Source: Arthrobacter crystallopoietes BAB-32 (GTDB lineage: Bacteria > Actinomycetota > Actinomycetes > Actinomycetales > Micrococcaceae). Taken from it: 64,000 nt of DNA. The DNA lies in the NCBI RefSeq assembly GCF_000328305.2, contig NZ_ANPE02000067.1, forward strand, positions 1 through 64,000. Reading direction: 5' to 3'. Below, piece after piece: positions 1 to 7,978 of the stretch (position 1 is the stretch's first letter; every line of letters begins with the position of its first letter). Under the pieces are notes generated by a model. It was not told the DNA's origin. It ran no database searches and was given only the letters and a program-made list of their open reading frames with translations. The position numbers and the translations under genes are program-made.

Positions 1-240
1 CTATCTATCTATGGCCACCCGGCCACCCTGTTTCAGCACTCTCTCCCGGGGAGGGAGGGTAATTGTATTTGGGGTAGGTTCCCGGTTACAGATTTACACC
101 CTCTCTCATGGGGGTATGCTGTTTTCCGCGTGGTCAGGGTGGCCGGCCCCTTTTTCGACGACCAATGTGCCTCTGACTAGGGCGTTTACCTTGAAAATCC
201 GGCCACAGGGGGTGTGGCCGACCCGTGGCCGGACGTGGCA
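1..240 (+). repeat. Direct repeat copy A (240 bp leader, also at 22247)
   Basis: Positions 1-240 match 22247-22486 with only a handful of substitutions (for example near 110, 165, 192, 220 and 231). The copy begins exactly at a CTAT microsatellite. It contains GGCCAC motifs in both orientations, including the inverted pair CGGCCACA/TGTGGCCG around 201-221. In copy B this segment is the leader of an SF1 helicase gene; here no helicase follows. The window opening inside a repeat is what a contig that breaks at a multi-copy sequence would look like. Confidence 0.9.
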
Positions 241-557
241 AACCGGGTGGTCAGAGCCCCGAAACAGCTCTTTTGACCCCAATTCGGTGCCCATGGACGC
301 ATCCGGCGCAGCTGCCGCATGCGATCGCCGAACGCGCTTCGCCCGGGTTCAGCGAGGCTTGTGCCGTCGTTGAAACCTGCTCCTCGAGTCTTCCGGGCCT
401 CGTTGTGCACCGTCGGAGCACCGTCGGAGCAGCCTGTCGAGGCTCGGAACGGCATTGCAGCGGATGTCGAGTGGACCAAAACGGGGTCCGAAACGACTCC
501 CGGAGATGCTTTTAGGACGGCCTAGCAGCAGTGCTTCGCGGTGTTCAGGTGGTCCGA
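241..557. other. No supported gene
   Basis: After the repeat ends there is no reading frame with convincing codon bias or a start site. The stretch may be degenerate DNA left after a helicase-type gene was lost behind leader copy A, but nothing in the bases proves this. Confidence 0.4.
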
Positions 558-915
558 TCAGCCTTCCCTGAGCAGCTGGAAGGCATCCGTCTGGAGTGTC
601 CGCGGGGGCTGCCAAAGCAGCCGCGACGCGACGTGCAAGGTGGGGTCTGGAGGCCAGATGGAGGCAGATGCGCAGGGCTCCGTCGGGGTCCCCGGAGTGC
701 CCGTCGAGACCGGGGAAAGGCTCCAACAGGTAGGGGTAGAAGCTGCCGTCGGTGTGGTCATCGAAGCGGATGATCACTTCCAGCTCGAAGGCTGCTGCAG
801 TGAAAATCTGCTCTGCCGGAGCCTCGGCCAGGTGCCCTTCGAGGCAGTATGGGAGGGTTCCTCGCGGCGTTCTCGCAGGACGGTTTCCCGTCACTGTGGC
901 CGCCTCCCAGGGCAA
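558..915 (-). pseudogene. Hypothetical protein, frameshifted, start uncertain
   Basis: Two minus-strand frames with strongly G/C-ending codons join near 640-655. The upstream frame contains the stretches FELEVIIRFDDHTDGSFYPY and EPFPGLDGHSGDPDGAL; the downstream frame ends in LLWQPPRTLQTDAFQLLREG and a stop at 558. Removing one C from the CCCC run near 643 would fuse them. The first possible start is TTG at 915, with no good ribosome site, so the 5' end may be missing. I do not recognise the family. It lies downstream of, and on the same strand as, the XRE regulator. Confidence 0.35.
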
Positions 916-1047
916 GTCGAAGGGAGAGCGTCGGATGGGCCGCGGGCGGGGCTGCCAAGACGCCTAAAGCTCCGACAGGGTCCGGGGCAGATAAAAGATC
1001 TCCGTGTCCCAGGACACGCGCAGTACACCGGAAGTGGAGATGTGGGC

Positions 1048-1569
1048 TTAGGTGAACCCATCTTCGTCGTCCGGCAAGCGAAGTTTGCGATACTGGGGAA
1101 GTGGGAACGGATCTTCCTCTTCCGGCAACCCAAGCTTGCGTGGTGGCGAAATGATGAAGGGGTCTTCCTCGTCTTCTATCGCTTGAGTGGCGTTTTCGCC
1201 GGTTTCCCCTGAGCCTGCGTTAGAATCCGGGCGTGCATGACTAGGATCGATCGTTCCGGTGTCGCTTGGACTGCTTGACGTAGGCGAGGCACATTGTTCG
1301 GGCCCACGCTCCATGAGGACCGTAACATCGACTCCTAGAACTTTTGCGATGTCCCAGAGTCGCTCGTAGGCGATTGTCCTTTTGCCTGACTCTACATAGA
1401 TGACTTGGTTCCGACTCATGCCCGCTTCGAGGGCGAGCGCCTCCTGAGAAAGTCCTTGACTTAGCCGTAACTCTCGTATGCGGCGGCCCACTGCGGTGCG
1501 GATTTCCGCCCACTTACGTTGCTGGTCTTGCGGCGTTTGCGAAGGGCGAATGGGCACACCCCATGCCAC
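1048..1569 (-). CDS. XRE-family helix-turn-helix regulator with acidic tail repeats
   Basis: About 173 residues from a GTG start. Residues about 27-85 form a Cro/CI-type helix-turn-helix: the segment RIRELRLSQGLSQEALALEA is followed by SRNQVIYVESGKRTI. This is a DNA-binding regulator, probably of neighbouring element genes. The C-terminal tail is odd: an acidic-Pro-Phe unit followed by RKLxLP occurs twice (EEDPFIISPPRKLGLP and EEDPFPLPQYRKLRLP) and then a third partial copy DDEDGF. Such repeats could be a partner-binding tail. It is divergent from the pair at 1708-2350. The ribosome site is weak, so an internal start is possible. Confidence 0.75.
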   Translation of the reverse strand: MAWGVPIRPSQTPQDQQRKWAEIRTAVGRRIRELRLSQGLSQEALALEAGMSRNQVIYVESGKRTIAYERLWDIAKVLGVDVTVLMERGPEQCASPTSSSPSDTGTIDPSHARPDSNAGSGETGENATQAIEDEEDPFIISPPRKLGLPEEEDPFPLPQYRKLRLPDDEDGFT

Positions 1570-1707
1570 TCGATTCGCACTCGAATGTCTGCTCCTCTAG
1601 CGGCGCATGTGTTTGAACTCACCCCATCATGCTTAGCGATGACAATTAGGTGCGCCGTTAGTGATACATTCAGGCCTGTTCCTCAACCGTAGAATGGAGT
1701 CCCGCAA

Positions 1708-2010
1708 ATGGGCATGCACGTCCTGCTCGATCTGGCTCAACCGGTAACTCTCCAAGACCTTAAGGACTTCGTGCGGCGTGGAGAAGATTGCGTCGACGAC
1801 CCGGAAGGAGACATCCGCTGGCAGGTCGCCGAAGACGGCACCCCAAATTGTTTGCTGCTTGAGTTACCGTCTTCGCAAAGCCGGCTCGAGCGGGTAACCA
1901 AGGGGGCGAGCCCTGCCCTCTCAATTTCTTATGTCAACCCACTGGCTGAAGCGGCCGCGTCAGAGTCAATCGGTGCCAGTGCCGATGCCGCCCCTGCCCA
2001 TGGTGGCTAA
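1708..2010 (+). CDS. Hypothetical protein, 100 aa
   Basis: Starts at ATG 1708 with TGGAG eight bases upstream. The product is soluble and acidic, with no signal peptide or membrane segment. The N-terminal part (LLDLAQPVTLQDLKDFVRRG) looks like a folded domain and the C-terminus is Ala/Ser-rich and probably flexible. The next gene begins two bases after the stop, so the two are co-transcribed. I do not recognise the family. The divergent XRE gene is its likely regulator (inference from position). Confidence 0.6.
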   Translation: MGMHVLLDLAQPVTLQDLKDFVRRGEDCVDDPEGDIRWQVAEDGTPNCLLLELPSSQSRLERVTKGASPALSISYVNPLAEAAASESIGASADAAPAHGG

Positions 2011-2012
2011 GC

Positions 2013-2350
2013 ATGCACGAGCTGGTAGATCACAGTGTCGGTCAGTACGTGCTCCAGACTGCTTCGGGTTCTATGATCCTGCTGGACTTCGATCCGCCTA
2101 CACGCACTTATACCCGGCTGCCAGAAGAATCCCCACCAATCTCTACTGAGGGCTCGCTTTTGAGGTGGCTGACCTGCGCCGTGACTGTGAAACCCTTCGA
2201 CTGCTGTCTGTCGTGCATGCTGTGGTCGGTGAACGGGCAGTCTTTGCCGTCGACGTCAGGGAAGACGACGTCGTCACGATTCGACGTACCACCCCGGTGC
2301 AAAGAATAACTGCACTTACCGGAGGTGACCTCCCGAACCAAGGCTTCTAA
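2013..2350 (+). pseudogene. Hypothetical protein, frameshifted near 2157-2162
   Basis: The frame opened at ATG 2013 (N-terminus MHELVDHSVGQYVLQTASGS) is coding-like up to about 2156. Coding character then moves to the -1 frame, with LLSVVHAVVGERAVFAVDV and a stop at 2350. One extra T in the TTTT run at 2158-2161 restores a single protein of about 112 residues. This is either a one-base deletion or a homopolymer reading error; a programmed shift is unlikely because no canonical slippery heptamer is present. It follows the 1708 gene by two bases. No family recognised. Confidence 0.5.
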
Positions 2351-2551
2351 GCTGGGCGCTCAAGGCGATGATGCAGCTGCTGGAACACCTAAGCAGTCAA
2401 GAACCAGACATGGTTGTTTATCTCCGCCCAGTCCACAGGCATAGGTCTGCCTGGAAACCGGACTTCCAACCAAGTGCACGGTCGGAGGTCTGTGCTTTTC
2501 CATGGTCTGTTATCAGCTATGCTTTGAGCGTGCTTTGAGACTGGCAACGTT

Positions 2552-2585
2552 TGGCCCCGGTGAGTTCCCCCATTTGCCGGGGCCA
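2552..2585 (+). terminator. Rho-independent terminator
   Basis: A nine-pair stem TGGCCCCGG/CCGGGGCCA with a 16-base loop is followed by GTTTTAT on the plus strand. It lies about 200 bases after the 1708-2350 unit, which it probably closes. The remaining bases from 2351 to 2663 hold no gene I can support. Confidence 0.65.
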
Positions 2586-2663
2586 GTTTTATGCTCTGAC
2601 CGCGATCAGCTGTGCGACGGCTCGATGAGCCTGCCGCTGAACTCCTGCACCGTGTCCTCGGCG

Positions 2664-3152
2664 TCAAGACAGCACAGGTCGTCCGGAGCCCAGCAACAGG
2701 TCTGCCCGGCCCAGCCTCGGCGGGAAATCATCACTGGCGGCCAGCAGCCTAGCCCGCTCGGCCCGCCAGGCCGTCACCAGACGCGTTGTGCTGTGCTGCA
2801 CCCCGCCTTCGCCGCGGACCACCAAGGCGTTGAGCGCGTATTCGCCGCCCGCGCCGAGCAGCACCGGAACCGCGTACTCACCCCGATAGACCGTGCCGCG
2901 CCGGAACACCGGCTGCCCGACGAGCCACGCCTGCCGGGACAGGAACCGCCCGCCGGTGCGCACGGCGGGGATACCGGCTTCGGCCAGCTGGGCGGCAGCC
3001 GTGGTGCGCAGCAGCTCTTCGAGCTTCTCAAGGCCGGCCTCCCGACTGCGCGTCACCAGGGCCAGGGCGGCGCGGTGCTCGGCCATCATTGCCGCCTCGG
3101 CCTCGGCGATCTGGGCTGCCCGGCGGGCCACCAGCTCGGTGAACTCTGCCAT
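2664..3152 (-). CDS. Hypothetical protein, 162 aa
   Basis: ATG at 3152; the frame is open further upstream, but that extension overlaps the divergent SRAP gene and lacks coding bias. The N-terminal half is a predicted amphipathic coiled coil (ELVARRAAQIAEAEAAMMAE onward), and the C-terminal half is a compact mixed region containing GRFLSRQAWLVGQPVFRRGT. No signal peptide or membrane helix. It diverges from the SRAP remnant with about 94 bases between them. I do not recognise the family. Confidence 0.6.
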   Translation of the reverse strand: MAEFTELVARRAAQIAEAEAAMMAEHRAALALVTRSREAGLEKLEELLRTTAAAQLAEAGIPAVRTGGRFLSRQAWLVGQPVFRRGTVYRGEYAVPVLLGAGGEYALNALVVRGEGGVQHSTTRLVTAWRAERARLLAASDDFPPRLGRADLLLGSGRPVLS

Positions 3153-3246
3153 CCGTCCGTCCCCAATCGCCCCCACTGTAACCGCGCGGCCTGTCAATAT
3201 CCTTGGGCTCCCGAAGCCCAGACGGACGGCCGATAGGATCGGAGCC

Positions 3247-3754
3247 ATGTGCGGACGCTTCGTGATGTCAAAAGCCTCCTCCGACCTCGTGGCGGCGTTC
3301 CACGCCGAACCGACCGGCCCGGAACTCGGCCCCTCCTGGAACATCGCCCCCACCCAGCAGGTCAGCATCGTCACCGAGCGGCTCGACCAGGAAACAGGGG
3401 AGATCCGCCGGCTGCTGGAGAACATGCGCTGGGGACTGGTCCTTTGCGGCGCTCTACGAATTCTGGCCCGACCCCGCCCTGCCGGAAGACCACGAAGACA
3501 AATGGCTGGCGACCTGCACGATCCTGACCACCTCGGCCACGGACACCCTGGGGCACATCCATGAGCGGAGCCCGGTCATCATCCCGGAGGACTGGCACGA
3601 GGACTGGCTGGACGCCAAGACCACCGACAAGAACACGGTGCGGGAGCTGTTGGATGCCCTGCCCGAACCGCACTTGCTCCCTTACGAGGTCTCCGACCGG
3701 GTGAACTCGGTACGGAACAACGGCCCGGAGCTCATCGAACCGGTCCCGTCATGA
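3247..3754 (+). pseudogene. SRAP/YedK-like DNA-crosslinking peptidase, internal deletion
   Basis: SRAP (HMCES/YedK) proteins cap abasic sites by linking Cys2 to DNA. Here the start MCGRFVMSK with Cys2, the WNIAPTQQ motif and NMRWGLV are present. The text then jumps, in another frame, to the family's late segment FAALYEFWPDP, ATCTILTTSATDTLGHIHER and SPVIIPEDWHEDW, ending at TGA 3754. The central 65-70 residues, which normally hold the active-site Asn-Ala-Arg-Ser-Glu segment and the catalytic glutamate region, are gone, and the frame changes at about 3440. A functional product is very unlikely. The junction is inferred from family knowledge. Confidence 0.8.
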
Positions 3755-3953
3755 CCGAAATCGACGAGGTCCCGCCGCCGCCCAAGCTTCCGGACCTGCC
3801 TCGCCGAAAAAATCCGTGACTGCTTCGAGGGCCTTACTGAAAGGCGTCCGGCCCGCTGAAACTTCGATTTCGGAGTGGTTCATCGGACGGCTCTCTTGGC
3901 GTCTTCCCCGCACTACCCGATAGCGTTCGCCCGTGAGGCAGCGGGCAACCCAC

Positions 3954-3970
3954 GGTAGCACGGTGCTACC
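3954..3970. promoter_or_regulatory. Palindromic operator overlapping the antitoxin promoter
   Basis: A perfect 8+1+8 palindrome, GGTAGCAC G GTGCTACC. It overlaps TACCAT (3967-3972), which sits six bases before the antitoxin ATG at 3979 and fits a leaderless -10 box. A repressor bound here would block transcription, the usual arrangement for antitoxin autoregulation. That the antitoxin itself binds is inference. Confidence 0.6.
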
Positions 3971-3978
3971 ATAGGTTT

Positions 3979-4338
3979 ATGACCAGGACCAGCCAGCCGA
4001 CCCGCCTCCCCTCGGATGTGTACGAGTCCGCCGTTGCAGCAGCGCGCGTCGCCTCGCGGACGGTGCCTCAGCAAATCGCGCACTGGGCGCGCATTGGCCG
4101 CGAACTGGAGATGTCACCGCAGGTAAACCACCGGGCAATCGCCCGGGTTCTTTCCGGCGCCGACTCCTATGACTCATTGGGCGAGCAGGAGCAGGCGATC
4201 GTCCGCGAGGAATGGACTGAACGCGTGACTGCTCTGCGCGAGGAACTGAACTACGAAGCCGCATTCGCCGCGGCAGGAGAGCCCTACTCCGAGGCCGACG
4301 AGGACGGCAACGTCGTCGTGCGCCGGGCTCGCGGCTGA
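3979..4338 (+). CDS. ParD-like antitoxin
   Basis: 119 residues. The N-terminal half (TRLPSDVYESAVAAARVASR, then TVPQQIAHWARIGRELE) matches the ParD-like antitoxin type seen next to zeta toxins: a short DNA-binding helix pair followed by an acidic C-terminus (PYSEADEDG) that would wrap the toxin. The stop overlaps the toxin ATG by one base (TGATG), giving translational coupling. The start has no ribosome site but a TACCAT box six bases upstream, so the message is probably leaderless. The antitoxin is intact, unlike its partner. Confidence 0.75.
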   Translation: MTRTSQPTRLPSDVYESAVAAARVASRTVPQQIAHWARIGRELEMSPQVNHRAIARVLSGADSYDSLGEQEQAIVREEWTERVTALREELNYEAAFAAAGEPYSEADEDGNVVVRRARG

Positions 4339-4903
4339 TGCCCCTGCTGCATCTGCTTGCAGGACCCAACGGCGCCGGAAAGTCCAGCTACGTTCGCGAC
4401 GTCCTCGCACCGGCCACCCACCTGCCGTTCATCAACGCCGACGAGATCGCGGCCTCGCGGTGGCCCGATGCGCAGGCAGAGCACGCATACGAGGCCGCAC
4501 AGATTGCAGAGGCGCAACGACGCGACCGGATCGCTGCAGGCGAGTCCTTTATCTCGGAGACAGTTTTCTCGCACCCGAGCAAGGTCGAACTCGTCTCCGA
4601 CGCCATGGTTGCCGGCTACCTTGTGCATCTGCACGTGATCATGGTCCCCGTCGAGCTCACGGTTCAGCGCGTACGCGAACGAGTGCGTCGCGGCGGCCAT
4701 GCCGTGCCTGAACAGAAGATCCGCGATCGATACGATCGTCTGTGGGGACATATCGCCTCGGCGATCCGGATCGCGACGTGGCCGAGGTGTTCGACAACAG
4801 CAGCGCACGCACTCCGTTCCGGTTGTGTGCGAACTACCAGCAGGGTGCACTCATCGGCACACCCAGCTGGCCGAAATGGGCACCCGGCGAGCTGCGCGGA
4901 TAA
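4338..4903 (+). pseudogene. Zeta-type toxin kinase, frameshifted near 4773
   Basis: Zeta toxins are P-loop kinases that phosphorylate UDP-sugars and halt wall synthesis. The Walker A motif GPNGAGKSS is at residues 9-17. It is followed by FINADEIA, the ESFISETVFSHPSK substrate segment and RVRERVRRGGHAVPE, all typical. At about 4773 the frame breaks: the next family residues (DVAEVFDNSS, ANYQQGALIG, then a stop at 4903) are in the -1 frame. One added base between 4772 and 4775 (for example GCCGAC for GCGAC) restores about 189 residues. Without it, the protein runs on into unrelated sequence. Either the toxin is inactivated beside a live antitoxin, or the base is a sequencing error. Confidence 0.75.
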
Positions 4904-5004
4904 CCCGCCCGATTGGCCCGAGTACTTAGCATCGGGGATGCTTCAGGCCGGTATCCTGTGGCGTGAACCACTTTCACATTTGCGTCTATCCGTTGGGGAT
5001 TTTC

Positions 5005-6042
5005 ATGAAACGATTCGCCTCCGTCCTGCTTGCCGCCGGACTGGTCCTTGGCGGCGGTGTCGCCGCCATTCAACCCGCCCAGGCCGCGCCGGCCGTGCAG
5101 ATCCAGACGGCCACTACGGTCCGCACTGCGATCACCGCGCAGCCGAAGAGCCAGACCGCCGTGCACGGCTCCACGGTCAAGCTTTCCGTCTCCGCCAGGG
5201 GCACGTCGCTGAAGTACCAGTGGTACAAGAAGGGCCTGACGTCGAAGGCCTGGTCGAAGATCTCCGGCGCCACCTCCCGGACACTGACCCTGTCGAAGGT
5301 GAGCGTGGCCTCAAGCAAGACCCAGTACCAGGTTTCGGTGACCGGCCGGGCCGGGAAGGTCTGGTCGAAGCCGGCGACCGTCGCGGTCCGGTACGCCTAC
5401 AAGCCGGTCGTCACCAGCCTCTCGCCGGCGTCCACGGTGGTCGGGCAGGCGCGCAGCATCGCTATCTACGGCCAGAACTTCCACGACGTCACCCGGGTCA
5501 CCGTGGCCGGCAAGTCGGTTGCGTTCAAGAAGACGTCCATGACCACGAAGCTGCTGCTGACCGTGCCGTCGTCCTCGACAGAGAAGACCGTGACCATTAC
5601 GGTCTCGTCTGCGACCGGCTCGTCGTCGAAGTCGTTCACCTACTTCAAGTACCTCTCCGCGACCGATCGCGCCGGCATGCTCGCCGACATCGACTGGGCC
5701 CAGCGCACCTACGGGGCACCCCAGGCGCCGGTAAAGTCCGCCTACGACACGGCCCGCAACTACATCCGCTCCACCAGCGCCCATGAAGGCGCCGCTGACA
5801 AGCAGTACCTGATCGCCCTGTACGCGATCGACTACTCCTGGCTCACCCGCGAGGCCGCCCTGGCGGACGCCGACTACCGGAAGTGGAAGACCGAATACGA
5901 CATCGCCATCCAGTTCGGTGACAACTCCCGCGCCGCGGACTACAAGGCGGAGATGGACTACGCGGCCGCTGACCGGGATGCGTACCGGGACAGCGCCAAG
6001 ACGGCGCTGGCCAACATCCGCTCGCTCGGCGGGAAGGTCTAG
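5005..6042 (+). CDS. Secreted Ig-like/IPT-TIG domain protein
   Basis: 345 residues. ATG 5005 is chosen over an upstream ATG because GGGGA lies six bases before it and a clean signal peptide then follows (MKRFASVLLAAGLVLGGG, cleavage after AQA near residue 28). Residues about 45-125 resemble an immunoglobulin-like domain (AITAQPKSQTAVHGSTVKLS and YQWYKKG). Residues about 130-210 resemble an IPT/TIG fold (VTSLSPASTVVGQ, NFHDVTRVTVAG). The C-terminal 130 residues are helical and charged, with no anchor. Probably an exported adhesion or surface-interaction protein; the exact partner is unknown. Confidence 0.75.
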   Translation: MKRFASVLLAAGLVLGGGVAAIQPAQAAPAVQIQTATTVRTAITAQPKSQTAVHGSTVKLSVSARGTSLKYQWYKKGLTSKAWSKISGATSRTLTLSKVSVASSKTQYQVSVTGRAGKVWSKPATVAVRYAYKPVVTSLSPASTVVGQARSIAIYGQNFHDVTRVTVAGKSVAFKKTSMTTKLLLTVPSSSTEKTVTITVSSATGSSSKSFTYFKYLSATDRAGMLADIDWAQRTYGAPQAPVKSAYDTARNYIRSTSAHEGAADKQYLIALYAIDYSWLTREAALADADYRKWKTEYDIAIQFGDNSRAADYKAEMDYAAADRDAYRDSAKTALANIRSLGGKV

Positions 6043-6055
6043 GGGCAAAAGAAAA

Positions 6056-6084
6056 GCCGGCCGCGCGCCCCCGCTGCGGCCGGC
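6056..6084 (+). terminator. Stem-loop terminator after the Ig-like gene
   Basis: A nine-pair stem GCCGGCCGC/GCGGCCGGC with an 11-base loop, starting 14 bases after the stop at 6042. No U-run follows, which is common for actinobacterial terminators. Confidence 0.55.
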
Positions 6085-6140
6085 ATCCCCGTCCACTTCC
6101 GAGAGTAGACGCAACGGGTTGGAAAAAGCCTGTGCGCACG

Positions 6141-6178
6141 GCATTGCCCCGGGCGGTGCGCGCAGCCCGGAGCAATGC
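6141..6178 (-). terminator. Stem-loop terminator for the lipoprotein gene
   Basis: Arms GCATTGC-C-CCGGGC and GCCCGG-A-GCAATGC pair except for one C/A position. In a minus-strand transcript that position becomes a U-G wobble, so the stem is complete only in RNA read from the minus strand. This fits termination downstream of the 6373-7026 gene. The rest of 6043-6372 holds no gene. Confidence 0.5.
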
Positions 6179-6372
6179 TTAGGCCCCACTCGCACCGGGG
6201 CACCCGGAGCCGCCACTTGGGGGAAGGCTTCACTCCGGATCCTGGTCCGCCCAGCGATTGGGGATAGGCAAACCGGGACACTCCAAGCTTCCCGTCACAG
6301 CCGGCAGAAGACCAGATTCCAGTTCTGGGGGTTCGCGCAACCCCTAAACCGGTGGTGGCCACGCAGCGCGTT

Positions 6373-7026
6373 CTAGTCAGAAGGCACGGCGTATTCCGGT
6401 TCGCCCATGCCGTAGGCCTGGACTGCGACTCCGGTGATCTCCTCCGGGACTTCTTCGAAGGCGCCCATCATTACTGCCTCTCCCTTGGCCAGCGCGTCCA
6501 CGTTCCCGCTGTTGAGGTACTTGTTGTAGAGGTCGGTGGACTGGCTGCTAAGGGCTTCACCTGTTGATTCGTCCAGCTTCGTGCCGTCGTTGAGCAGGTA
6601 TTCATAGTCCTCGGTGTAAGTGGGTCCCCATTCACCGATGTGGCTCACGGAGGCGTCCTCGAAGACGTAGGTGTTGCCCTCGGGGTCGTATAGCGTCACC
6701 TGGTACATGCCCACGGCCGTAGACCCCTTGCGGTTGTCGAGCTGGGCCGTCATGTAGGTGACCGGTTCGGCACCGACCTCTTCGCGGAAGGCTTCGATGT
6801 CTGCCGGGGGATCCGCTGGTATCTGCATGGTGATCTGGGCACCATCGGCGGTCGTCAGCTCGAACTCGCCCGGACCGAAAATCTCCTGGGTCGGTTCCAG
6901 GGCCTGACCTTCGGTGGCGACAGCTGGATCATCGACCGGGGCCTCGTCCTGGGCCGCCTGTGGGCTGCCGCAGGCTCCAAGGACCACGACGAGGGCTGCC
7001 GCCACGGGAATAGGTGCAAATCGCAT
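6373..7026 (-). CDS. Lipoprotein, unknown function
   Basis: 217 residues. ATG 7026 is preceded by AGGAGAG. The signal peptide (MRFAPIPVAAALVVVLGAC) ends in the lipobox LGAC, so Cys19 would be lipidated and the protein held on the outer face of the membrane. The mature part begins with an acidic linker, and a beta-rich region contains FELTTADGAQITMQIP and MYQVTLYDPEGNTYVFEDAS. No catalytic motif is recognised. It is a single-gene unit, flanked by hairpins at 6141-6178 and 7130-7169 that share the stem CATTGCCCCGG. Confidence 0.75.
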   Translation of the reverse strand: MRFAPIPVAAALVVVLGACGSPQAAQDEAPVDDPAVATEGQALEPTQEIFGPGEFELTTADGAQITMQIPADPPADIEAFREEVGAEPVTYMTAQLDNRKGSTAVGMYQVTLYDPEGNTYVFEDASVSHIGEWGPTYTEDYEYLLNDGTKLDESTGEALSSQSTDLYNKYLNSGNVDALAKGEAVMMGAFEEVPEEITGVAVQAYGMGEPEYAVPSD

Positions 7027-7129
7027 TGGCTTCTCTCCTCAACGATGGTTACAGCTTGCATCGTAGTTGCGGCCCCGGGAGAAGGAACCCCTGGAAGGGT
7101 GTTTGGGGGACCCGGAGGGCGAAACACGA

Positions 7130-7169
7130 CATTGCCCCGGATGCTGGGGGGCTCAGTTCCGGGGCAATG
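7130..7169. terminator. Perfect hairpin, 11-bp stem
   Basis: Arms CATTGCCCCGG and CCGGGGCAATG with an 18-base loop, in the gene-free stretch 7027-7531 upstream of the lipoprotein gene. The stem sequence recurs at 6141-6178. It could terminate the minus-strand gene at 7532 or act as a barrier in front of the lipoprotein promoter. Confidence 0.45.
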
Positions 7170-7296
7170 CCTTTCCCCTCCATGAGAGGGACTGGCGGCG
7201 TTGCCAGTCTCAGTGGCTGTGCCGACATGAGCGACGATATGGGCGCTGACTTGGAAAAACGCCGGGGCTGCGGCGCAGCGGGGGAGCCGAAGACGG

Positions 7297-7347
7297 GAAA
7301 TGGCCCGAAGCCAGGCCTCCCCAGACCGTCTTGCTTCGAGCCATTTC
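7297..7347 (-). terminator. Long stem-loop, probable terminator of 7532 gene
   Basis: Arms GAAATGGC-C-CGAAGC and GCTTCG-A-GCCATTTC around a 21-base loop. The single mismatch becomes a U-G wobble only in a minus-strand transcript, placing it downstream of the 7532-8219 pair. No other feature is visible in 7027-7531. Confidence 0.45.
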
Positions 7348-7531
7348 TTCCCGACCGCGTTTCCCGGGCTTGCGCCCCGGCCGTTTCCGGCCGCCCCCAA
7401 GGAGAAAGCTGTCCGTCGTTCGTGGACCGTTCAAAACCCCCGCCGACCCATCCAGTATGCCCTGTTGATGTATCCCCTAAAACGCTTGACTTCCGGACAG
7501 GCACCCTAGTTTCGTTTACTGGGGTCCGGGA

Positions 7532-7978
7532 TCAGTCCCGCTCGTAGAGGACGTCGATGACCTGTTCCATGGCCAGGGCGATGTCCGCCGGGTGTACCGC
7601 GCCGGGAGCAGAGCCAGAGATGCCCGCGTTGATGCGGCGCGCCAGCTCTTCTTCGGATCCGATTCCCGGCGGCAGCCGCATCAGCCAGACAAAGCCCCGC
7701 GGCGGCAGCTGGACGCCGGCGTCGCGCAGGTAGTCCTGGATCCCTTCATCCACGGCCCTGCGGTCTTCTGCAGTGAACGGTGCATAGCGGGTCTCGCTCA
7801 CGCCGTCGGACTCCGTGGTGATCCTGACCTGCCGGCCGGTGTCATCGACGGGCCTTCGCCGCACGTTCTCGGTGCCGGCCGCCCAGGCTGCGAGCATCGC
7901 CCACCCGGTTTCCGGGATCTCTACCCAGCCGTCCCCGTCCTGGCCGTCGGCAACGGCGTCCCAGTCAGTCGGGCTCAT
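7532..7978 (-). CDS. Hypothetical acidic protein, 148 aa
   Basis: ATG at 7978 overlaps the end of the upstream regulator gene by 14 bases, indicating translational coupling. The protein is acidic and soluble. Visible segments are GDGWVEIPETGWAMLAAWAA near the N-terminus, RPVDDTGRQVRITTESDGVS in the middle, and a C-terminal helical part ADIALAMEQVIDVLYERD. No signal peptide, membrane helix or known motif. Its pairing with a BldC-like DNA-binding protein suggests a two-gene regulatory or defence unit, but nothing shows which. Confidence 0.65.
   Translation of the reverse strand: MSPTDWDAVADGQDGDGWVEIPETGWAMLAAWAAGTENVRRRPVDDTGRQVRITTESDGVSETRYAPFTAEDRRAVDEGIQDYLRDAGVQLPPRGFVWLMRLPPGIGSEEELARRINAGISGSAPGAVHPADIALAMEQVIDVLYERD

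Noticed and set aside
1-14. CTAT triplicate as a microsatellite or CRISPR-like array
   Set aside because: Only three units and no spacer structure; no CRISPR array is visible anywhere in the window.
3749-3961. Short minus-strand frame after the SRAP remnant
   Set aside because: The possible protein from the internal ATG is only about 44 residues, with no ribosome site and no recognisable family; kept out of the feature list.
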